This document shows, piece after piece, positions 25,468 to 33,085 of a stretch of DNA of 38,008 bases. A program made the translations under genes and the position numbers. The notes beneath the pieces were generated by a model. That model was not told the origin of the DNA. It searched no databases and saw only the letters and a list, made by a program, of their open reading frames with translations. Position 1 is the first letter of the stretch. The number at the start of each line of letters is the position of its first letter. Source of the DNA: an uncultured Lachnospiraceae bacterium (lineage in GTDB: Bacteria > Bacillota > Clostridia > Lachnospirales > Lachnospiraceae); contig CACZJD010000021.1 of NCBI GenBank assembly GCA_902781325.1, positions 1 to 38,008 of the forward strand, written 5' to 3'.

Positions 25468-26469
25468 ATGGCATATCAAAAGGATATATCAGCGGTGCTG
25501 GGACTATCTGTTTCGACAGTCAGTAAGGCGTTGAAAGGATATCCGGACATCAGTGAAGAGACAAAAAAGAAGGTGTTGAGGACAGCAGAGGAACTGGATT
25601 ACAAGTACAGGGAGGGCAAAAGAGGCAATCAGACAGACCCGGGAATGTCAGGAACGATCGGAATTCTGGCGCCGGGATCCGCGGATCTTGTGAAATCGCC
25701 ATATTACAGGGAAATGCTGTGCGGCATGGCGGGAGAAACAGCCAGGTCCTGCAGAGATCTTGTAATTATGGGGGAAGACTCTGCGGAACAGCAGATGAGC
25801 TGGATTGGAAGAGTGGCAGCCCGCAAGGCTGATGGGATTTGCCTGCTGGCGAGCAGAGAGGACCTCTACAAGGGACGCTTTGCAGAGCTTCTGGAGAGCG
25901 GTATTCCGCTGATCAGTGTGGAAAATGAAGTGACGGGGTATACAAGCATCTGCAGGGATTTCAGAAAAAACGCTGCGCTCATGATGAGGTATCTGAGAGA
26001 GAAGGGACACCGGATCACTGCTTTTCCGGGAGATCAAAGTATCGAGTACAGAAAGTATGCTTCTGTGCTTCGAATAGAAGCCCGGAAACTGGAAATGGAT
26101 TGCCTTGAAACGGATCTCTCGAAACTGTCGGCGGAAAGAGTGCTGAGCCTGTCTGCGGAGGAGGGCGTTACGTGTGTGATATTCTCATCTCCCAGAGAAG
26201 CTTCCGACAGGATCAAAAACTGGGAGAACAACGGTCTGACGATACCGGAGGATATTTCGGCTGTTGTCCTGCAGACGGATAAGGAAGAATGGGGGAGTAA
26301 TGAGGGCCGGATCACATGCCTGTCAAACGAGCCCGCGGAACTTGGGAGAGAGGCGGTCCGCAGGCTGGTCAGAATATTGGAACATCCGGAGACGGATATC
26401 GGAGAAAAAGTCTCTCTCGAGGGCAGTATAGAGACGGGAAGGACGGTAAATGACCTCGGCAGAAGGTAA
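25468..26469 (+). CDS. LacI/GalR family transcriptional regulator
   Basis: A 333-residue regulator with the N-terminal LacI helix-turn-helix and hinge (about 4-50, DISAVLGLSVSTVSKALKGYPDISEETKKKV). The periplasmic-binding-protein-like effector domain begins at TIGILAP. Usually controls sugar uptake or catabolism, but no sugar operon is adjacent, so the target is unknown. The DNA-binding part is well conserved, whereas the C-terminal domain is weaker than average in its usual DGI and P-x-S motifs. The SD is GGGAGG, and no partner gene lies on the same strand. It ends 96 bp before a bidirectional terminator. Confidence 0.9.
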   Translation: MAYQKDISAVLGLSVSTVSKALKGYPDISEETKKKVLRTAEELDYKYREGKRGNQTDPGMSGTIGILAPGSADLVKSPYYREMLCGMAGETARSCRDLVIMGEDSAEQQMSWIGRVAARKADGICLLASREDLYKGRFAELLESGIPLISVENEVTGYTSICRDFRKNAALMMRYLREKGHRITAFPGDQSIEYRKYASVLRIEARKLEMDCLETDLSKLSAERVLSLSAEEGVTCVIFSSPREASDRIKNWENNGLTIPEDISAVVLQTDKEEWGSNEGRITCLSNEPAELGREAVRRLVRILEHPETDIGEKVSLEGSIETGRTVNDLGRR

Positions 26470-26565
26470 AATGCCGGCTGATGATCACGATGGAAGAAGA
26501 AACGGTGAAGAATGGTTCGGCGGAAAATCCGCACGAAATATTTGAGTAATTTCCCAAAAAGCACG

Positions 26566-26603
26566 AAAAAAGACCGGCAGGATCACTCCCGCCGGTCAAA
26601 AAA
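26566..26603. terminator. Bidirectional terminator between LacI-type gene and the tRNA operon
   Basis: GACCGGC (26572-26578), inner loop, GCCGGTC (26591-26597), flanked by A-run and A/T-run on both sides. It ends the minus-strand seven-tRNA transcript and the LacI gene. Confidence 0.9.
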
Positions 26604-26604
26604 G

Positions 26605-26686
26605 TGCGGATAACAGGACTCGAACCTGCACGGGGGGTCCCACCAGAACCTAAATCTGGCGCGTCTGCCAGTTTCGCCATATCCGC
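26605..26686 (-). tRNA. tRNA-Leu (TAG)
   Basis: An 82-nt class II tRNA, acceptor GCGGATA/TATCCGC, anticodon loop TTTAGGT giving TAG, long variable arm, discriminator A. It is the last gene of the seven-tRNA operon. The 109-nt spacer before it (26687-26795) holds a CAGCCG/CGGCTG hairpin. Confidence 0.96.
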
Positions 26687-26795
26687 AGAAAAAAGTGAAA
26701 GGGAATGAACCTGATCAGACCGGTACCGCCTGACCGACATTTCCTCTAATAACAAAAAACAGCCGCAATCAAGAGATCGGCTGAAGAGTTACAGA

Positions 26796-26868
26796 TGAGA
26801 CATGGGGGGATCGAACCCCCGACAACTTGATTAAAAGTCAAGTGCTCTACCAACTGAGCTAATGTCCC
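26796..26868 (-). tRNA. tRNA-Lys (TTT)
   Basis: Acceptor GGGACAT/ATGTCTC (one G-U), anticodon loop CTTTTAA giving TTT, discriminator A. Only four bases separate it from tRNA-Gln. Confidence 0.96.
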
Positions 26869-26872
26869 GCAG

Positions 26873-26944
26873 CTGGGCTAGTTGGATTCGAACCAACGCA
26901 TGCAGCAGTCAAAGTGCTGTGCCTTACCACTTGGCGATAGCCCA
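26873..26944 (-). tRNA. tRNA-Gln (TTG)
   Basis: Acceptor TGGGCTA/TAGCCCA with the U1-A72 pair characteristic of tRNA-Gln, anticodon loop CTTTGAC giving TTG, discriminator G. Confidence 0.96.
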
Positions 26945-26959
26945 ATGGCATTAAAAAAA

Positions 26960-27034
26960 GGTGGGTAATGGGACTCGAACCCACGGTCTCCAGAACCACA
27001 ATCTGGCGCGTTAGCCAACTACGCCATACCCACC
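26960..27034 (-). tRNA. tRNA-His (GTG)
   Basis: Acceptor GTGGGTA/TACCCAC with an extra encoded G(-1) opposite C73, the tRNA-His identity element; anticodon loop TTGTGGT giving GTG. Confidence 0.96.
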
Positions 27035-27066
27035 ATAAAATCTTATTCCGAATATATTTATCGGAG

Positions 27067-27140
27067 TATGCCCGAAGGGACTCGAACCCCCGACACCCGG
27101 CTTAGAAGGCCGGTGCTCTATCCAGCTGAGCTACGGACAC
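27067..27140 (-). tRNA. tRNA-Arg (TCT)
   Basis: Anticodon loop CTTCTAA giving TCT, D-arm GCTCAGCTGGATAGAGC, discriminator A. The acceptor GTGTCCG/CGGGCAT begins with a G1-U72 wobble and also has U4-G69; the T-stem has two further G-U pairs. The fold is complete but unusually rich in wobble. Confidence 0.93.
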
Positions 27141-27197
27141 ATAATCCCGGCAGCAGATCGCGCTTGCCGTCAACTGTCTAAAAAAGGCAATTGTTAA

Positions 27198-27268
27198 AGC
27201 GGGTGATGGGAATCGAACCCACGTATCTAGCTTGGAAGGCTAGTGTTCTACCATTGAACTACACCCGC
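27198..27268 (-). tRNA. tRNA-Gly (TCC)
   Basis: Acceptor GCGGGTG/CACCCGC, anticodon loop CTTCCAA giving TCC, discriminator T as usual for bacterial tRNA-Gly. Confidence 0.96.
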
Positions 27269-27304
27269 ATAAGTAATGAAGGATTATAAATTATCACACT
27301 TGAA

Positions 27305-27378
27305 TCGGGGTGACAGGATTCGAACCTGCGACCTCCTGGTCCCAAACCAGGCGCTCTGCCAAGCTGAGCAACACCCCG
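27305..27378 (-). tRNA. tRNA-Pro (TGG)
   Basis: Acceptor CGGGGTG/CACCCCG with the C1-G72 pair of bacterial tRNA-Pro, anticodon loop TTTGGGA giving TGG, discriminator A. It is the first gene of the operon Pro-Gly-Arg-His-Gln-Lys-Leu. Confidence 0.96.
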
Positions 27379-27402
27379 GAACCAATCTCAAATGCAAGTG
27401 TT

Positions 27403-27431
27403 ATTATAATTTGAAGCATCCCGATTGTCAA
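27403..27431 (-). promoter_or_regulatory. Perfect consensus promoter of the seven-tRNA operon
   Basis: Minus strand -35 TTGACA (27431-27426), exactly 17 bp, -10 TATAAT (27408-27403). Both boxes match consensus at every base. Confidence 0.95.
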
Positions 27432-27439
27432 CACAGTTT

Positions 27440-27931
27440 TTAAACTTTTTTGTCGAGATAGCGGATCCCGCAGGAAAGGACCCGGCCGCTCTCGAGAGTG
27501 AGCACGATGTAGGAAGGACACCGGTTTTCCTGCCTGGGCCAGGATGTGCTTCCCGGATTGAGCATCAGCACGCCTTTGCAGTATTCCGCCACCGGCAGAT
27601 GGGAGTGCCCGAATACCGCAATGGATGCGTTTCTTCTGTGCGCCTCGCGGCAGACGCCCATGTATCCCTTTTCCAGACCGTAGCGGTGCCCGTGGGTCAT
27701 GAAGATCCGGCACCCTTCCAGTTCTACGACTCTCTCATAGGGAGCGTCCGTAAAAAAATCATTATTTCCCGCAATAGCATAAAGGGGCGCGTCCGAGAGC
27801 TCGCGATAGACGAACTCACTTCCCTCGAAGTCCCCTGTGTGCAAAACAGCGTCGTATTCTTTTTCCGCGGCAAGGATCCGTAGGAAAATATCGTCCTGCG
27901 CGTGTGTATCTCCGAGGATCAATACTCTCAT
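27440..27931 (-). CDS. YfcE/MJ0936-type metallophosphoesterase
   Basis: A 163-residue single-domain phosphodiesterase with all five metal-binding motifs in order: GDTH (8-11 region), GDFEG, GNND, THGHRYG and GHSHLP. The compact length fits the YfcE/YsnB branch. Members bind two divalent metals and hydrolyse phosphodiesters in vitro; the cellular substrate is not established. It is the last gene of a minus-strand run behind rdgB (20 bp after it). Start ATG preceded by GGTGA-type weak SD. Confidence 0.92.
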   Translation of the reverse strand: MRVLILGDTHAQDDIFLRILAAEKEYDAVLHTGDFEGSEFVYRELSDAPLYAIAGNNDFFTDAPYERVVELEGCRIFMTHGHRYGLEKGYMGVCREAHRRNASIAVFGHSHLPVAEYCKGVLMLNPGSTSWPRQENRCPSYIVLTLESGRVLSCGIRYLDKKV

Positions 27932-27951
27932 GAAAGTTCACCGTTAGTTTC

Positions 27952-28650
27952 TCAACTCTTTGCACTGCTGTTTTTTGTGCTGCGCCATTCATCGAGGACT
28001 TTGAGCATCGCCCGGAGCGCTTTTCCGCGGTGGCTGATCGCGTTTTTCTCCTCCTCAGTGATCTCGGCGCTGGTCTTTCCATACTCGGGAAGATAGAAGA
28101 AAGGATCATATCCGAAGCCATTCTTACCGTAGATTCCGTGCGCGATCACACCTTCCATAGCGCCGCGAACGACATGTTCGCTGCCGTCGGGAAATACTGC
28201 TGCTACAGCTGCCACGAATCTGGCGGTCCTTTCCTCATCCGGCACATTCTCCATGCGCTTCATGATCTGTGTCATCTTATAGTTGTAGTCGGTGTCATGA
28301 CCGAGATAGCGGGCAGAATATATGCCGGGTTCCCCGTTCAGCGCGTCGATCACGAGTCCCGAATCGTCGCTCATCACAGTGATCTGTATATCATCCGTGT
28401 CAAAAGAGCGTGTGCCATCCGCACCGTCAAAAAAGAAGGTGCCGTCCTCAATCTTTTGGCGGACCAGCTTTGCTACTGCTCTGGCTTTGATAAGGGCATT
28501 TTCCTCAAAAGTGGCGCCGGATTCATCTGGATCTGCAGCGACGCCCGCTTCCTTCATGGAGAGCACTTCTGTGTCGGGATCTGTGATGATGTCGCGGATC
28601 TCCCGGATCTTACCTTTGTTGCCTGTGGCGAATATGATCAGTTGTTTCAT
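27952..28650 (-). CDS. rdgB: RdgB/HAM1 non-canonical purine NTP pyrophosphatase
   Basis: A 232-residue enzyme that removes ITP, dITP and XTP from the nucleotide pool. Evidence: N-terminal FATGNKGKIREI, the TFEENALIKARAVAK segment, SDDSGLVIDALNGEPGIYSARY, the GFGYDPFFY motif and a C-terminal SHRGKAL. Residues 50-75 hold an insertion (DGADGTRSFDTDDIQITV region) that makes it longer than the usual ~200. The start at 28650 has AGAGG nine bases upstream. An in-frame ATG at 28683 overlaps the stop of the methyltransferase gene (ATGA) and would allow coupling, but adds 11 non-conserved residues. Confidence 0.94.
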   Translation of the reverse strand: MKQLIIFATGNKGKIREIRDIITDPDTEVLSMKEAGVAADPDESGATFEENALIKARAVAKLVRQKIEDGTFFFDGADGTRSFDTDDIQITVMSDDSGLVIDALNGEPGIYSARYLGHDTDYNYKMTQIMKRMENVPDEERTARFVAAVAAVFPDGSEHVVRGAMEGVIAHGIYGKNGFGYDPFFYLPEYGKTSAEITEEEKNAISHRGKALRAMLKVLDEWRSTKNSSAKS

Positions 28651-28679
28651 TTGCTTTTCCTCTGGGGCTTTTAGCCCGG

Positions 28680-29834
28680 TCATTTACTTCTTCTCTGCGG
28701 CTTGGGCCCCGGAAACATGTAGAAATATGTCTTGAGCATGCCGTTGTAGATCTTGCGGTTTTTGGCGGCTTTGAGTCCCAGCGCCTCCTCGCATCCGGCA
28801 AAAGATGTGATCAGGTACATAGACCAGGAATCCAGACGTCTGTAGGCGTCACCGAGCTCACCGTATAGTTTTCTTATGGAATCTTCCTCGGCACCTGTCA
28901 GGCGCTCGCCATAGGGCGGGTTAGTGATCAGGAATCCGTATTTGCGGGGGTGGGAGAGCGCGGACACAGGTCTTGTCTGGAAATGGATCAGGTGATCCAC
29001 GCCGGCAAGTTTGGCGTTAGCTCTCGCTGCGGCGATGGCATCCGGATCGATATCATAGCCCTGCAGATCAGTCTCGACGTTCGGCGTCTCCAGATCCAGC
29101 GCTTCGTCGCGGCTGTCCTTCCAGACAGACGCGGGAACAAGATGCTTCCAGGTTTCGGCTGTAAATGTGCGGTTTACTCCTGGAGCGATATTGGCCGAGA
29201 TCATAGCTGCCTCAATGGGGAAGGTTCCGCTTCCGCAGAAAGGATCCACAAGGATCCTGCCGGGCCTCCACGGCGTGAGAGCAAGGAGCCCTGCGGCGAG
29301 GTTCTCGGCGATCGGAGCCGTGACCTTGTACTTGCGGTAGCCGCGCTTATGCAGCGACTCCCCGGTAGTATCAAGGGCGACCGTCACCTCGTCTTTCATG
29401 AGAAAAACGCGGACGGGATAGGAGTCCCCGGTCTCGGGAAATTGTTCCATCCTGTATTTGCGCTTCATGCGCTCCACCATCGCCTTTTTCATGATGGACT
29501 GGATATCTGAAGGGGAGAAAAGCTTGCTCTTGACGCTGGCCGCTTTGGTCACCCAGAAGCGGGCGTCTGCGGGCAGGAACTCCTCCCAGGGCAGAGCGAG
29601 CGTACCCTGGAACAATTCTTCAAAGGTCTCGGCGTGAAAAGAGCCTGCCTTGAGAAGAACTCGCTCTCCGGTGCGGATGCAAATGTTGGCGCGTGCGATG
29701 GCCTCCTCGTCTCCGAGCATCGTCACCCGGCCGTCGCTCACCTCCGTGATCTCGTATCCAATGTCATATATTTCATTTTTCAGTACGCTCTCCATGCCGA
29801 AGTGGCAGGGAACGATCAGTTCGTATTGGGACAT
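28680..29834 (-). CDS. RlmL/RlmKL-like class I SAM-dependent RNA methyltransferase
   Basis: A 384-residue methyltransferase, shorter than E. coli RlmKL (it is the single RlmL-type half, as in Firmicutes). The THUMP domain is at about 50-160 and the SAM-binding loop VDPFCGSGTFPIEAA follows. The catalytic NPPYGERL motif (NPPY) indicates amino-group methylation of a base, expected to be guanine N2 in 23S rRNA. The start at 29834 follows GGAG; a longer frame to 29909 exists without SD and runs over the promoter -10. The C-terminus overlaps the alternative rdgB start. Confidence 0.92.
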   Translation of the reverse strand: MSQYELIVPCHFGMESVLKNEIYDIGYEITEVSDGRVTMLGDEEAIARANICIRTGERVLLKAGSFHAETFEELFQGTLALPWEEFLPADARFWVTKAASVKSKLFSPSDIQSIMKKAMVERMKRKYRMEQFPETGDSYPVRVFLMKDEVTVALDTTGESLHKRGYRKYKVTAPIAENLAAGLLALTPWRPGRILVDPFCGSGTFPIEAAMISANIAPGVNRTFTAETWKHLVPASVWKDSRDEALDLETPNVETDLQGYDIDPDAIAAARANAKLAGVDHLIHFQTRPVSALSHPRKYGFLITNPPYGERLTGAEEDSIRKLYGELGDAYRRLDSWSMYLITSFAGCEEALGLKAAKNRKIYNGMLKTYFYMFPGPKPQRRSK

Positions 29835-29880
29835 CAGTATTCTCCGTATATTGGTGATGTTTCTTGCTTTGTCAGTAATC

Positions 29881-29909
29881 ATCATAACTGGGATGACAGC
29901 TTTGCGCAA
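29881..29909 (-). promoter_or_regulatory. Promoter of the methyltransferase-rdgB-phosphoesterase run
   Basis: Minus strand -35 TTGCGC (29909-29904), 17 bp, -10 TATGAT (29886-29881), about 47 bp before the start codon. Confidence 0.55.
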
Positions 29910-29956
29910 GAGCGCGGGTCACGAAAAGCCGGCAGCTTGCACAAGCTGTGCTATGA

Positions 29957-29998
29957 CTTACCGGTTGCTGTAACTGAGCCCTTAGAGAGTACGGTAAG
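29957..29998. other. Stem-loop next to the nested dyad
   Basis: CTTACCG (29957-29963) pairs with CGGTAAG (29992-29998) around a 28-base loop. It abuts the left end of the symmetric element at 29998-30227. Confidence 0.5.
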
Positions 29999-30227
29999 GG
30001 CAACGACTCTTCCCGGACAGGGAACAACCTTCGCCCAAGAGCATATACCCTGTCAGTAACGACTTTTCACGGACGTGGAAGTACCATAACAATAAAAAAC
30101 AGAGATGACACAATTGTGCATCTCTGTTTTTGCTGCAAAATTTAACTTCACGTACGTGAAACCGGAGTGAATGACAGGGTATATGCTCTTGGGTGTAACG
30201 TCTGTTCGTCCGTGAACAGGTCGTCCC
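29998..30227. repeat. 230-bp nested inverted-repeat element around the gdhA terminator
   Basis: Two arms of about 85 bp (29998-30085 and 30142-30227) are inverted copies. They share a perfect 22-bp core (30034-30055 and 30172-30193, GAGCATATACCCTGTCA), and each has two small palindromes of the type TTC-CGGAC-GAA: 30010-30024 and 30066-30080 on the left, 30147-30160 and 30205-30216 on the right. Both arms end in GGGxxACGAC-like sequence. Every pair is centred on 30112-30114, the centre of the terminator at 30094-30131. It has no open reading frame and no clear flanking target duplication. It could be a palindromic mobile element or a long regulatory hairpin. Confidence 0.75.
30094..30131. terminator. 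gdhA terminator at the centre of the dyad (bidirectional)
   Basis: An A-run, CAGAGATG (30100-30107), inner ACACAATTGTG, CATCTCTG (30119-30126), then T-run. It lies 101 bp after the gdhA stop. Confidence 0.92.
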
Positions 30228-30231
30228 GCAA

Positions 30232-31644
<1,413 letters not shown>

Positions 31645-31646
31645 TT

Positions 31647-31658
31647 ATTGTATACAAT
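31647..31658. promoter_or_regulatory. Palindrome ATTGTATACAAT, gdhA leader
   Basis: A perfect 12-bp palindrome inside the gdhA leader, about 80 bp downstream of the promoter. The ten-base core TTGTATACAA recurs upstream at 31814-31823. Its size and symmetry suit a GntR- or similar dimeric regulator. Regulator unknown. Confidence 0.5.
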
Positions 31659-31739
31659 CCTTGGCATAAAGGAACGCTTTGATTGTAGAATGCCATTGGG
31701 CATAATCAACAAAGCGGCCACTGCTTTCTCTTTTTTGCT

Positions 31740-31768
31740 ATTATAAAACGCCCAATAGTCATGTGCAA
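31740..31768 (-). promoter_or_regulatory. Promoter of gdhA
   Basis: Minus strand -35 TTGCAC (31768-31763), 17 bp, -10 TATAAT (31745-31740), giving a leader of about 165 nt. Confidence 0.75.
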
Positions 31769-31813
31769 TATGGCAAAATAGAGAAGCAAAATACTAAATT
31801 TCTACAATAATAA

Positions 31814-31823
31814 TTGTATACAA
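31814..31823. promoter_or_regulatory. Palindrome TTGTATACAA, upstream of the gdhA promoter
   Basis: A second copy of the palindrome core, about 46 bp upstream of the -35 and 166 bp from the other copy. Together they bracket the promoter, an arrangement compatible with looping repression. Confidence 0.5.
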
Positions 31824-31876
31824 GTATGCAATAATTGGAATTTAGTTGATTTAGCGCTTTAAATGAGCAAAATGAC

Positions 31877-31926
31877 GAAAAAAGAAAAAAGGTGTCTGCC
31901 GCCCGAAAAAAGGGAGACAGACACCC
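31877..31926 (-). terminator. Terminator of asnA
   Basis: Minus strand GGTGTCTG (31925-31918) and CAGACACC (31898-31891) enclose a loop with CCC/GGG, followed by TTTTTTCTTTTTT. Confidence 0.92.
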
Positions 31927-31939
31927 GGGATCATCAATA

Positions 31940-32947
31940 TTACAGAAGAGCAACGCCCGCTTCTTCACACGCCTGTACGACTTCGTCAGGCCATATGGAA
32001 CTGTGAACTTCGCCGATGTGGGCTTTCCTGAGGAAGAACATGCAGATTCGGGACTGACCGATACCTCCGCCGATCGTAAGAGGAAGTCTGTCCTCCAGGA
32101 CCGCTTTCTGGAAGGGGAGCCCGGCGCGCTCAGGACAGCCTGCCTTATCCAGCTGGCTTCGCAGTGACTCTGCGTCGACGCGGATTCCCATGGAGGAGAG
32201 CTCCAGCGCGATATCCAGGATAGGATAGTAGACCAGAATGTCGGCATTGAGCTGCCAGTCGTCATAGTCGGGGGCGCGTCCGTCGTGGGGCGCTCCGTCT
32301 GCGAGCTTGTCGCCGATCTGCATCAGGCACACTGCGCCTTTCTCGCGGCAGATCAGGTATTCGCGCTCTTTACGGGTCTTGTCGGGATAGAGGGCTTCCA
32401 GCTCGGAGCTGGTGATGAAGAAGATATCGTGGGGAAGGATCTCCTCGATATAGTCGTAGCGGATCGCCATGTATTTCTCAGTCTTGCGGAGGACTCTGTA
32501 GACGTTCTGCACAACTGTCTTAAGGGTCTCGATCGTGCGGTCCTCTCTGGTGATGATCTTTTCCCAGTCCCACTGATCCACATAGATGGAGTGGATGTTG
32601 TCGGTGTCCTCGTCGCGGCGGATGGCTACCATGTCGGTGTAGAGCCCCTCTCCGACGCTGAAACCGTACTTGCCCAGGGCATAGCGCTTCCATTTAGCCA
32701 GGGAGTGAACGACCTCCGCCATCTGTCCGGATTCCTTGATGTCAAAAGATACCGGGCGCTCCACTCCGTTGAGGTTGTCGTTAAGTCCCGAGTCGGGGCG
32801 GACAAAGAGAGGTGCGGAGACTCGGCGCAGATTCAGCCGCTCGGCAAGGAGATTCTGGAAGAAGTCCTTGACAGTCTTGATGGCGATCTGGGTCTCGTGG
32901 AGATCCAGAGATGACCGGTAGTCCTCGGGGATGATTAATTTTTCCAT
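31940..32947 (-). CDS. asnA: Aspartate--ammonia ligase (asparagine synthetase A)
   Basis: A 335-residue AsnA of normal length. It has the class II aminoacyl-tRNA-synthetase-like fold: N-terminal TQIAIKTVKDFFQNLLAERLNLRRVSAPLF, the motif-2-like VHSLAKWKRYAL with GLYTDMVAIRRDE, and the motif-3-like LTIGGGIGQSRICMFFL near the C-terminus. It makes asparagine from aspartate, ATP and ammonia. The SD is GGAAAGG. The 138-bp gap to the divergent helicase gene contains a short GC-rich hairpin but no full T-box leader. Confidence 0.97.
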   Translation of the reverse strand: MEKLIIPEDYRSSLDLHETQIAIKTVKDFFQNLLAERLNLRRVSAPLFVRPDSGLNDNLNGVERPVSFDIKESGQMAEVVHSLAKWKRYALGKYGFSVGEGLYTDMVAIRRDEDTDNIHSIYVDQWDWEKIITREDRTIETLKTVVQNVYRVLRKTEKYMAIRYDYIEEILPHDIFFITSSELEALYPDKTRKEREYLICREKGAVCLMQIGDKLADGAPHDGRAPDYDDWQLNADILVYYPILDIALELSSMGIRVDAESLRSQLDKAGCPERAGLPFQKAVLEDRLPLTIGGGIGQSRICMFFLRKAHIGEVHSSIWPDEVVQACEEAGVALL

Positions 32948-33085
32948 AGCAGCCTTTCCGCTGACCGGCCGGGAGGCGCGGTCCGCATTTAATGATCATG
33001 ATATATAAATTAACTTTGAATATTTAATCGCAAATCTGAAAAAATTGCAATAACGAATAAAGAAAGGAATGCTATACTGCATAGT

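Noticed and set aside
32948..33000. GCGGACCGCG on the minus strand before asnA, resembling part of the T-box sequence
   Set aside because: The T-box core TGGNACCGCG is not met, and the 138-bp gap to the divergent helicase gene is too short for a T-box leader with its specifier stem.
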